Assembly: GCA_965250215.1 (NCBI GenBank)
Contig: CBDFNN010000004.1
Coordinates: 186,001 to 250,000 of the forward strand
From: CBDFNN01 sp965250215
Lineage (GTDB): Bacteria > Bacteroidota > Rhodothermia > Rhodothermales > DATKEJ01
Direction: 5' to 3'
Length of the DNA stretch: 64,000 nucleotides
In this document: one piece after another, positions 52,989 to 61,152 of the stretch
Layout of the letters: every line of letters starts with the position of its first letter
Numbering within the stretch: the stretch's first letter is position 1
Translations under genes and position numbers: made by a program
The notes under the pieces: generated by a model
The model's input: only the letters and a program-made list of their open reading frames with translations
The model's database searches: none
Told to the model about the DNA's origin: nothing

Positions 52989-53026
52989 GAGTTCTAGGGT
53001 GATTGAAAGTCGAAAGCCGAATTACA
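52989..53026 (-). promoter_or_regulatory. Leader shared by the two CHAT genes (copy 2 site)
   Basis: GAGTTCTAGGGTGATTG then AAAGTCGAAAGCCGAATTAC on the plus strand, matching the copy 1 leader with about three quarters identity by eye. Confidence 0.45.
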
Positions 53027-53204
53027 TCTCAATGTAGTCCATGGGGTGGCCTAAGTACAGTACTAGAGAAAAGGGGTTGAGGGACTGGAAAGTGAGGAGC
53101 CATGAATTTTGAAATGAAGGCGCCCTTGGCCGCGATCAGGAGCTAAACGAACTAGGTTTCTGTCTGGCCAATGATTTTTCGTCTCGTGAATGCTCTGTGT
53201 CTCG

Positions 53205-53290
53205 GCCGAACTTCCTTCCGGCTCCCCGCCCTTTCCTCCACTCCCAACTCCTCACCCCAATCTCTTCACTTCCCAGCCCCCTAGCCCCTA
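53205..53290. repeat. C-rich cluster at the 3' end of moeA
   Basis: CCGGCTCCCCGCCC, CACTCCCAACTCCTCACCCC and TTCCCAGCCCCCTAGCCCCT run into the moeA stop codon. The final part resembles the 22-base block at 12101 and 34240. Confidence 0.75.
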
Positions 53291-54484
53291 ACTCAGCATT
53301 TCCACCCTCACTCTCTCACCAGCCAGCTTCGGCATATCCCCGGGAGGAACATGGATCAAACAGTTCGCCTTCGCAAGCGAAGAAATCAAGTTGGAAGCCT
53401 GATTCCCTGTACTCGAAACCCGACCCTCGAAATACAATCCGCGCTGAAAGTGGTAAAGATTCAGCGGACCGTTAAGGTCATCCATCAGCTCTGCCTCATG
53501 CATAACCACCCTAGACTCAGCACCCATCAACTTCATGATGGCTCGCTTTCCGTATTGAAGAAAGCAGATCATTGTCGAGATCGGGTTACCTGGAAAATGC
53601 AAAAGTGGTACTCCATTCAAGGTCGAGAATGCCAGGGGCTTCCCAGGGCGCTGCAGCACCTTCCAAAAATGAATCGTACCTCCTGCTGCCTCAAGTGCCC
53701 TTCCGACAAAGTCATATTCACCCATTGATACACCACCAGAGGTAAAGACAATGTCCGACTCGCCAGCGGCCTCAATCAACACCTTCATGGTCATGGCAAG
53801 GTCATCGCCTACATGAACATGCTCAACATGCACCAATCCCATGTCTTTACAAAGCTGTGCGATGGCGAAGCCATTACTGTCTCTTAGCTGACCGGACCGT
53901 GGTTGCTGATCCATCGGAACGAGCTCATCACCTGTCGTCAAAACAGTCACGCGAGGTTGGCAATTAACCGCCAACTCCATGATGCCCTGTGATGCCAATA
54001 AGGCCATTGTAAAAGACGAAATCGCCTCTCCTTTATGAACAATAATATCCCCTTTCTCAAAGTCTTGACAAGCTGGTCGGATAAATTGTCCTCGATCGGA
54101 AATCTTCGAGAATCGAACTTTATTTCCCCTTACGTCGGCCCACTCAACAGGAATGATCGCGCAATGTTGGTCCACAGGTGCACCCGTCATTACGCGGTAA
54201 CATCCCGGTTCAATTTCACCGAGCTCTGAATTTCCCGCCTTGATTTCACCCTTTATATTGTAATCGTAATCAGCCTTCATATCGACCTCGGGCATGATTA
54301 AAAATCCATCCATTGCCGAACTGGCAAATTCTGGCCGATCTGCTGGAGCAATTACACTTTCAGCAAGGATTCTTCTTTTCGAAGTTGTAAGAGGGATAAC
54401 TTCCGAGGGCAAAGGAGCTATTGAATCGATCAACAGCGCCTGCGCTTCTTCAACGGAGATAAGTAAATTTTCTGGCTCAATCAT
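53288..54484 (-). CDS. moeA: MoeA, molybdopterin molybdotransferase
   Basis: A 398-residue enzyme that inserts molybdate into adenylylated molybdopterin. Motifs are ISVEEAQALL, PEFASSAMDGF, MTGAPVD, TTGDELV, FTSGGVSMGEYDFV and FPGNPIS. The C-terminal MoeA domain IV is present. Other molybdenum cofactor genes are not in the window. Its ATG (54484) is only 15 bases from the divergent pgi start. Confidence 0.93.
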   Translation of the reverse strand: MIEPENLLISVEEAQALLIDSIAPLPSEVIPLTTSKRRILAESVIAPADRPEFASSAMDGFLIMPEVDMKADYDYNIKGEIKAGNSELGEIEPGCYRVMTGAPVDQHCAIIPVEWADVRGNKVRFSKISDRGQFIRPACQDFEKGDIIVHKGEAISSFTMALLASQGIMELAVNCQPRVTVLTTGDELVPMDQQPRSGQLRDSNGFAIAQLCKDMGLVHVEHVHVGDDLAMTMKVLIEAAGESDIVFTSGGVSMGEYDFVGRALEAAGGTIHFWKVLQRPGKPLAFSTLNGVPLLHFPGNPISTMICFLQYGKRAIMKLMGAESRVVMHEAELMDDLNGPLNLYHFQRGLYFEGRVSSTGNQASNLISSLAKANCLIHVPPGDMPKLAGERVRVEMLS

Positions 54485-54499
54485 AGTCCAACATAGTAC

Positions 54500-55783
54500 A
54501 TGGCGAACATAAAATACGATACCTCAGACATTCGATCCCTAATAAGTGAATCGGACTTAGCTGAGGGTCGAGAGGCATTGGAAAAAGCGATAGAGACACT
54601 CAAGAGTGGAAGTGGGCCTGGCTCAGATTTTCTTGGCTGGAGAGATATATTGAAAGAGCCCAACGATGCACTCCTATCCGACATCACTGAGACAGCTGAA
54701 GCCATTCGCGAAAAGGCAGATGTACTTATATGTATCGGAATTGGTGGTTCTTATCTGGGTGCCCAAGCCGTACTCGATGCCATGCTACCCTCATTTGGGA
54801 GAACTGGACCCGAAGTCATTTTCCTTGGTCATCATCTGGGAGGAGCTTACACAAAACAGTTACTTGACTACCTCGAGGGCAAAGAGGTATATGTTAACGT
54901 CATATCGAAAAGTGGACAAACTTTAGAGCCCTCCGTGAGCTTCCGCATCATGCTCGACTGGCTGAAATTCAATACGGAGAATCCCCATGAGCGAGTCATC
55001 GCCACGACCGATCCTGAGAGCGGTGCCCTAAATCTTTTAATCGCTGAACATGGATGGAAGAAGTATGTGATTCCTAGAGACATAGGTGGCAGATTTTCTG
55101 TCTTAACACCTGTAGGACTTGTTCCTCTTGCCATCGGTGGCGTCGATGTTCGATCGATGTACTACGGAGCTGTTTCCGCCTATAATGACTACGAAAATGG
55201 TGCCGACACGCAATGCGATGAATACGCGCTAGTCCGATTCCTCATGCACGAGGAAGGATACAAAGTGGAGGCCCTCGCCCATTTTGAGCCGACACTCAAC
55301 GCCATCGGTGGGTGGTGGCAGCAACTATTCGCAGAAAGCGAGGGAAAAGATGGCAAGGGACTATTCCCAGTATGCCTCCAATACACGACCGATCTACATT
55401 CTGTAGGCCAGTATCTACAAGACGGCCAGCGGACCATTTTTGAGACTTTCCTTATCATCGACCAGGATTCGTCGGACGACATGGAGGTACCTTATACGGA
55501 AGCCAATCTTGAGGGTCTGAACTATACGGCAGGAAGAACTATCTCTTACATCAATAAACAGGCTTACTTAGCAACAAGAACAGCGCATAAAGAGGGCGGC
55601 GTTCCGGTCGCTTCAATCCACATGGCGAATCAGTCGGCAGAGACCATGGGTCAGCTGATTTATTTCTTCGAACGTGCGGTAGCTTTGAGCGCGTATATGA
55701 TAGGCGTCAACCCCTTCGATCAGCCTGGTGTAGAAGCTTACAAGAAAGAAATGTTTAGCCTACTCGGGAGACCGGGATATTAA
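54500..55783 (+). CDS. pgi: Glucose-6-phosphate isomerase
   Basis: A 427-residue phosphoglucose isomerase of the shorter bacterial form. Substrate-binding GIGGSYLGAQAV, VISKSGQTLEPSVSFR and the catalytic/His region EPTLNAIGGWWQQLFAESEG are clear, and the C-terminal Lys region is YKKEMF. It is divergent from moeA with 15 bases between starts, so the two promoters must overlap each other's coding regions or the transcripts must be nearly leaderless. Confidence 0.95.
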   Translation: MANIKYDTSDIRSLISESDLAEGREALEKAIETLKSGSGPGSDFLGWRDILKEPNDALLSDITETAEAIREKADVLICIGIGGSYLGAQAVLDAMLPSFGRTGPEVIFLGHHLGGAYTKQLLDYLEGKEVYVNVISKSGQTLEPSVSFRIMLDWLKFNTENPHERVIATTDPESGALNLLIAEHGWKKYVIPRDIGGRFSVLTPVGLVPLAIGGVDVRSMYYGAVSAYNDYENGADTQCDEYALVRFLMHEEGYKVEALAHFEPTLNAIGGWWQQLFAESEGKDGKGLFPVCLQYTTDLHSVGQYLQDGQRTIFETFLIIDQDSSDDMEVPYTEANLEGLNYTAGRTISYINKQAYLATRTAHKEGGVPVASIHMANQSAETMGQLIYFFERAVALSAYMIGVNPFDQPGVEAYKKEMFSLLGRPGY

Positions 55784-55785
55784 TC

Positions 55786-55925
55786 AGAACATCAGATTTT
55801 CAGATACTCAGAAGGTCAGAGTGTGCGGCATGCGGTGTGCGGAATATCTCTTTCCTTCGAGTCTTAATTCGGACCAGCTGACAATCGGAGTATCGGAGTA
55901 TCGGAGTTTCTGCATCCTATCTGAT
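55786..55925. repeat. TCAGA / GGAGTATC word repeats between pgi and the kinase
   Basis: CAGAACATCAGATTTTCAG and ATACTCAGAAGGTCAGAG (about 55786-55820), GTGCGGCATGCGGTGTGCGG (about 55821-55841), ATCGGAGTATCGGAGTATCG (about 55885-55904), then into the kinase stop. The TCAGAACATCAGA words match 30299-30318 in the his operon. Confidence 0.65.
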
Positions 55926-58673
55926 ATTCTGAAGAAGCTCCCTCGCCTGCTCAGCATAGTCGACATCCCTCACAGGCTTCGTCTTCCACACATCATAGCT
56001 CGACTGAAGAAACTGTTCTCCTTCCTCAAACTGACCTTTCTCTACCAAGCACCGGCCAAGCCAAAACTCAACCATCGCCATGGCTGGTGTGCCCACTCCC
56101 AAGGCACTCTTTCGGATAGTATGAGCCTCTCGAAGAAAGGCCTCCGCCTCGTCTCGGTTTTCGCCCAGCAAATGAATAGAACCCAAAATAACAAGCCCCG
56201 TCCTCAATCGATAGTCTCCATCATCTGGTGAACCATTTCGCATTTCGCTTAAGCCTTTTTCCGCAATAGGAAGCGCCTCTTCAATCCGACCTGCATCTCG
56301 CAAGAGTTCAGCATATTGCGCTCTGAAATATCCTGGTGCCATGTCCTTCTCTCCGTGACCTGCATCCACGATATCCACGGCCTCCTTCATAAATGAAATG
56401 GCTTCCTCATATCGACTTTGATACTTAAGGGTAATGGCGACATTTCTTGCCGAATTTGCCGTTTCCCAATGACCACTGCCCCGCAACTCCCGGTTCAAAT
56501 TTAAAGCCTGCAGAAGATAATTGCTGGCTTCCTCAATGCGGCCAAGCCCGGCCATCTGGACACCGACATTGTTAAGCGTGTTTGTCGTTTCAACGCTAGC
56601 CAAACCATATACTTTCTTTCTTGCGTCTAGGAGTCGCAGGAAGGCTTCCAAGATCTCTTCGTTCTCCGTGAGCATCTGTGTCTCGATGTAAATAGTATCA
56701 GGGTGATCTGGGCCCTGCAGTTCGCGTGTCATTTCATAGCTATCCTTTTGATAAGATCTATATTTCTCATCTTCTCCTATTCGACGATGAAATTCAGCCA
56801 GAGCCCCGATGGCTACCGCTACCTCTATATTATGCTCTCCATGTTGCGTTTTTCTTCTTTCCAAGACCTCAGTGAGAAGCGCAAGCTTCTCCTCCTGGTC
56901 CTTGATCGGAAGAACTTGTCCGAGTGCCAGCATTATCTTGCTTGTTGAGGCATGATCTCTTCCTAGAATACTTTCGTATCGATCTAGCAGCGACCGAAAC
57001 TCCGGAACAGCCGCAGGCTGCCCAATAGTCTCTCTAACAATTTGCGCCAAATAATAATCGGTCTCTAGAAGTTCAGGAGCGTCCGGACCTAGATTCGCAA
57101 GCTGGTTTTCTCTCGCACCTTCCAAAACCGTCTTTGCTTTTCCATAGGCACTCCGCGCCACGTAAACACGACCCAAGACTTGTTGCATGCGACCTTGAAC
57201 ATCCGGTTGACCCTGCAAATTCTTTAGCGATTGCACTTCAAGAATATTGAGAAACTCATTTACCTTGAGACCCTCCGCGCTTGCCAAGACCTCCGGGCTT
57301 GTCGTTTCAAACATGTCCACCATGACCTGGACGACCTGCTCGGCCTTGTCACGCTCGATTCCAGCTCGATCTCTTTCTTGTTCTAGATTTCTCGACTGAA
57401 TCAAAGTGACCGCAGAGAATACAAAAAGTAAAATACCAAAGGCCGCTCCAGATATTACGCCGACCCTATTTCGCGATATAAACTTCCGCGTCCTGTATCC
57501 AAAACTATCACTCTGCGCCAATAAAGGTCGCTTTTCTAGATACCTTCCGATGTCCTCCGCCATCTGTTCTGCAGAAGAGTATCGTCTTGCGGGCTCCTTC
57601 CGCAATGCCATCATAACCAAGTTGTCTAGATCTCCCTTGAGTGAATATCGAGAAACTCTTGTGCTCGGTTTTTGAGGGAGCTCCTCAAGAATAATCCGAT
57701 CGATTTCACTGGAGGCTTTCTTCTCCAATTTGAAAGGAAGCTCTCCTGTCAAAATCTCATAGAGCAAAACGCCCAATGCGTAAACATCCGTTGTCGTCTG
57801 GATAGGCCCTCCGGACACTTGCTCGGGAGCCGCATAAGCGGGAGTCATCAATCGAACATCCGATCGAGTTTGCAGAATGGATACAATACTATTATCGGAC
57901 TCCAAAATCTTAGCTATTCCAAAATCTAGAAGCTTTGGCACGGGGGACTTTCCCTTCGATTTTGTTGGCACTACAAGGACATTGCTCGGCTTCAAATCTC
58001 TGTGCACTACAAGATTTTGGTGCGCATACTGTACAGCTTGACAGACTTGCTTAAATAATCGAAGTCGATCTGCCACGCTCAAGTCTTCCTGTTCGCAATA
58101 GTTCGTTATATCGATACCGTCGATATACTCCATGACCAGATAGGGGAGACCATCCTCCGTCAGACCACCATCTAACAGTCTCGCGATATTTGGATGATTA
58201 AGTCCGGCCAGAATTTGCCGCTCCGCTCTAAATCTCTGAATGAGTTCTTTGTGGTTTGGCCCTCCGCGAAGAAGTTTGACCGCGACCTCCTGCTCGTACT
58301 GACCATCGTCCCTGATGGCGAGATAAACATCGGCCATCCCTCCACTTCCGATTTTTTCCTTGACACGGTAGGGACCGATCTGCTTTATACTTCGAAACTC
58401 CAACTCTGTGTCACCCACAAACTTGTCTTCCAGAATCAAAGTTGAATCGCTCTCATGAGCAAGCAACATGGCTTCCACTTCTCTGCGCTGACTTTCGTTT
58501 TCACCGCACTCCCTCTGAAGAAAGGCAGAACGTTTCCCTTCCTCAAGTTCGAGTGCCTCGAAAAAAAGTGATTCTATCTTTTCCCAATTACTAATTGACT
58601 TTCGTGGTGACGTGTGTGAATTGGTCCGGCCTATTTTACCATTAATACGCCAAAATAACTCGATATCGGACAA
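55917..58673 (-). CDS. Ser/Thr protein kinase with C-terminal TPRs
   Basis: A 918-residue membrane-spanning kinase. The cytoplasmic kinase domain is about 104-380: P-loop KIGSGGMADVYLA, ATP-binding Lys133 in EVAVKLL, HRDLKPSNVLV with Asp226, and DFG 250-252. All are intact. One TM helix at about 400-425 is followed by a coiled coil (RNLEQERDRAGIERDKAEQ), then TPRs on the far side to the end. Only a TTG start (58673) fits. The N-terminal ~90 residues (NWEKIESLFFEALELEEGKR) are the helical lead common in this kinase group. The nearby ECF sigma factor suggests a shared signalling locus. Confidence 0.92.
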   Translation of the reverse strand: MSDIELFWRINGKIGRTNSHTSPRKSISNWEKIESLFFEALELEEGKRSAFLQRECGENESQRREVEAMLLAHESDSTLILEDKFVGDTELEFRSIKQIGPYRVKEKIGSGGMADVYLAIRDDGQYEQEVAVKLLRGGPNHKELIQRFRAERQILAGLNHPNIARLLDGGLTEDGLPYLVMEYIDGIDITNYCEQEDLSVADRLRLFKQVCQAVQYAHQNLVVHRDLKPSNVLVVPTKSKGKSPVPKLLDFGIAKILESDNSIVSILQTRSDVRLMTPAYAAPEQVSGGPIQTTTDVYALGVLLYEILTGELPFKLEKKASSEIDRIILEELPQKPSTRVSRYSLKGDLDNLVMMALRKEPARRYSSAEQMAEDIGRYLEKRPLLAQSDSFGYRTRKFISRNRVGVISGAAFGILLFVFSAVTLIQSRNLEQERDRAGIERDKAEQVVQVMVDMFETTSPEVLASAEGLKVNEFLNILEVQSLKNLQGQPDVQGRMQQVLGRVYVARSAYGKAKTVLEGARENQLANLGPDAPELLETDYYLAQIVRETIGQPAAVPEFRSLLDRYESILGRDHASTSKIMLALGQVLPIKDQEEKLALLTEVLERRKTQHGEHNIEVAVAIGALAEFHRRIGEDEKYRSYQKDSYEMTRELQGPDHPDTIYIETQMLTENEEILEAFLRLLDARKKVYGLASVETTNTLNNVGVQMAGLGRIEEASNYLLQALNLNRELRGSGHWETANSARNVAITLKYQSRYEEAISFMKEAVDIVDAGHGEKDMAPGYFRAQYAELLRDAGRIEEALPIAEKGLSEMRNGSPDDGDYRLRTGLVILGSIHLLGENRDEAEAFLREAHTIRKSALGVGTPAMAMVEFWLGRCLVEKGQFEEGEQFLQSSYDVWKTKPVRDVDYAEQARELLQNIR

Positions 58674-58944
58674 TACCGAAAACGCAGCTTCGAAACTGAT
58701 GAGTTCCGTTCTCGATTTTCGTAATTCATGATATTCCGTCCTCCCGATCGTCCGAGAAACCGATTGTCCGACGACTGAATTATGTCTTCTTGGATACTGA
58801 AAATAGAATGGACCTCCTCCGCTTGGAATAGCTCTCGAACGCTATAGTTAGGGTCATTTATTTATAATGTCGGATAATCGAAAATGGGCTATCTCTAAAT
58901 CGAAATTGGCCACGGGTCAAATTGTTGGTCTGTATGGACTCTGC
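58674..58944. other. Kinase upstream region with TCCG words
   Basis: A 271-base spacer holding the presumed kinase promoter. CCCGATCGTCCGAGAAACC and GATTGTCCGACGACTG are faint TCCGA words. No gene is seen. Confidence 0.35.
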
Positions 58945-60825
58945 CTATTTAATCAGGTTCATCTGCTTGCTAAGCAGTCCAAAGTCCGTTGCGATAGTGT
59001 AGAAGTACAGACCGCTTGGAAGATCATGCATGTCTAGATCGAACTGGTGCTGGCCAGCTGCAATTCTACCAAGATCGAAATCCAATACCTTTTGGCCCAA
59101 GTCGTTTGTCACAGTGAGTAGGACTTCCGAAGAAGTTGAAAGTTGATACTTAATAGAGGTGCTTGGATTAAAAGGATTCGGATAGTTTTGACTGAGCGAC
59201 AATTCCTCAGGCAGCGTGTCCGTCTCAACATCAACAGCTGTGATCGGACAAGATGCTTGCAGCTCCAATCCACAAATCATGTCTACACCTAATGCAGCAT
59301 AATCTCCTGTATTCGGAATACACAGTGAACTATGATTTGAAATCAGACTACAGCCATTGCTCGGTTGTACGACATCCATCTCGGCGCCTCGTGTGGCAAA
59401 TTCGATTGGCACGATTCCCCAAATAACATTTCTGTCGAGCCTTATTTGTCGCGCCTCCGTCAAGTTGGCTAACTCGGCCGGAATCTCACTGTAAAGCCGA
59501 TTATCGCTAAGCGACATCCATTGCATGGAGGTCATATTTCCTAGCTCTAGGGGGAGAGTTCCAGTAAGATCATTGCGATCCAGATTAAGTCTTGTCAAGT
59601 TGCTCAGTTGACCTAGCTCCTTGGGTATTTCTCCGCTAAGATTATTGCCGCCTAGCCAAAGGACGTCAAGGTTGGGAAGATCTCCCAGACTTGGCGGAAT
59701 GGATCCTGTCAGATTAGTGCCTCCTCCATCGATGATAATGGTTCTGAGTCTGACGAGATCTCCGATGTTCGGTGGTAATTCACCAGATAGCCCACTATTC
59801 CTAAAGTTGATCGAAGACAGCGAAGTAAGATCTATTAGCCAAGAGGGAAGCTCTCCAGTCAGGTCTATATCATCTATTGTAAGAGCTGATAAACGGGTCA
59901 GTTGTGACAATTCGTCTGGAATCGTACCGGTCATCAAATTTCCGCCTCCAATTGACAAGACAAAAAGATTGACCAAATCGCCCAACTCAGATGGGATCGT
60001 TCCAGTGAATTCATTCCGATTTAAGGACAGTTGAGTCAATTGTGTCATCGTGCTAACCCAGGCTGGAAATTCCCCGGATAATTGATTGCTCGCAAGAAAG
60101 AGACTCAGGAGCTGAGTCATATTTTGGAGTTCTTGAGGCGGCGATCCCGTCAATTTGTTAACCGTTAGCCATAACTGGGTTATAGTAGTCGATGCGGCTA
60201 TTTCTACTGGAATATCTCCACCTATCTCATTGTTGGAAAGTGTTATAACTTTCAATTTGGGCGCGCTTCCAATACTCACCGGGAGTGTCCCCCCGAATTT
60301 GCTAGAGGACAAACTCAAATTGGTCAACTCTGGTAATTCAAAGAGAAAGTCCGGTACGGGCAGAGTAAAATCCTGTCCAAGATTTCCTCCTGACATTGAT
60401 AGACTTGTTAGAGAAGTGAGATTAGCTAGCTCATCTGGGAGAGCTCCATCCAATTGATTCCAAGAAAGATTAATTTCCGTTACTCGATCGCCGTTAACTG
60501 TAATCCCCTTCCACGTGGACACTTCACCCGTTGTCCAATTTTCACTATCTGTCCAATTTGGACCATCTGTCGCATTGTATAGAGTGATTAAGGCCAGTGA
60601 GTCCGCTTCGTTAACAGCTAGGGATTGAAGGGTATGGCGATTCTTTCGCTGCTCTTTGCTAAATATCTTCGCGAGAGCCTCTCGCTCAAGAACAAAATCA
60701 AGGTCTTCGATTTCCTCGCCCTGTACGAAGTCTTGTGCAAATCCTTGTGCAAAACTGGAAAAAATGATCACTAATAACAGTGCTGCAAACTGGATAGATC
60801 TGGCAAATAGTTCGACAAGTCTCAT
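58945..60825 (-). CDS. Secreted leucine-rich-repeat protein with T9SS tail
   Basis: A 626-residue surface protein. A signal peptide (FAALLLVIIFSSFAQGFAQ) is followed by SLALITLYNATDGPNWTDS, the usual opening of FCB-group LRR proteins. About 16 plant-type LRRs fill residues about 110-480 (L.G.IP.ELG.L.NL.). The C-terminus is a T9SS type A domain: SLSQNYPNPFNPSTSIKYQL and DLPSGLYFYTIATDFGLLSK. It may bind protein or polysaccharide ligands. A decayed copy of the same tail lies just upstream, between it and the ECF sigma gene. Confidence 0.9.
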   Translation of the reverse strand: MRLVELFARSIQFAALLLVIIFSSFAQGFAQDFVQGEEIEDLDFVLEREALAKIFSKEQRKNRHTLQSLAVNEADSLALITLYNATDGPNWTDSENWTTGEVSTWKGITVNGDRVTEINLSWNQLDGALPDELANLTSLTSLSMSGGNLGQDFTLPVPDFLFELPELTNLSLSSSKFGGTLPVSIGSAPKLKVITLSNNEIGGDIPVEIAASTTITQLWLTVNKLTGSPPQELQNMTQLLSLFLASNQLSGEFPAWVSTMTQLTQLSLNRNEFTGTIPSELGDLVNLFVLSIGGGNLMTGTIPDELSQLTRLSALTIDDIDLTGELPSWLIDLTSLSSINFRNSGLSGELPPNIGDLVRLRTIIIDGGGTNLTGSIPPSLGDLPNLDVLWLGGNNLSGEIPKELGQLSNLTRLNLDRNDLTGTLPLELGNMTSMQWMSLSDNRLYSEIPAELANLTEARQIRLDRNVIWGIVPIEFATRGAEMDVVQPSNGCSLISNHSSLCIPNTGDYAALGVDMICGLELQASCPITAVDVETDTLPEELSLSQNYPNPFNPSTSIKYQLSTSSEVLLTVTNDLGQKVLDFDLGRIAAGQHQFDLDMHDLPSGLYFYTIATDFGLLSKQMNLIK

Positions 60826-60993
60826 ATTCTTTTCGGTGATATTATAAAAGGCCTTTGAGAGTAGACGCAGGAAGGCCGAGGATTTTGATGACGACTGAAG
60901 TATAGGAGTAGAGAGGTAATAATAGTAGAGGAATTAGAATGAGAGATGAATTATACTAAAAGTGCTTTCTATCACTCTACTCCTGAACATTAT
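60826..60993. other. Leader of the LRR gene, nothing recognised
   Basis: Part of the 327-base gap between the ECF sigma and LRR genes. It has an AT-rich stretch (AGGTAATAATAGTAGAGG, about 60915) that may carry the LRR promoter. The remaining gap holds a T9SS remnant. Confidence 0.3.
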
Positions 60994-61113
60994 CTAGCTC
61001 TTAATACGGCAAATGCGCTTGCTCAATAGTCCGAAGTCTTTAGCAAGAGTGAAGTGAGTATTACAGAAGCGAAAAAACCCATCGAGCTCGAATCGGATAA
61101 GCAATCTTGCCAG
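60994..61113 (-). pseudogene. Remnant of a T9SS C-terminal domain upstream of the LRR gene
   Basis: Forty open codons on the minus strand end with LAKDFGLLSKRICRIKS and a stop. The intact LRR protein ends in IATDFGLLSKQMNLIK. FELDG upstream corresponds to FDLDM of the LRR protein. There is no start codon (a TAA lies upstream in frame) and the GLYFY core is degraded. It is best read as the last piece of a lost T9SS-secreted neighbour of the LRR gene. Confidence 0.7.
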
Positions 61114-61152
61114 AGAATAATATTACTAACTCAAACTTTTGACGCCGGTCCT

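Noticed and set aside
52989..53287. A fourth CHAT remnant suggested by CTGTCTGGCCAATGATTTTT near 53160
   Set aside because: The translated frames do not continue the CHAT C-terminus beyond a few chance matches.
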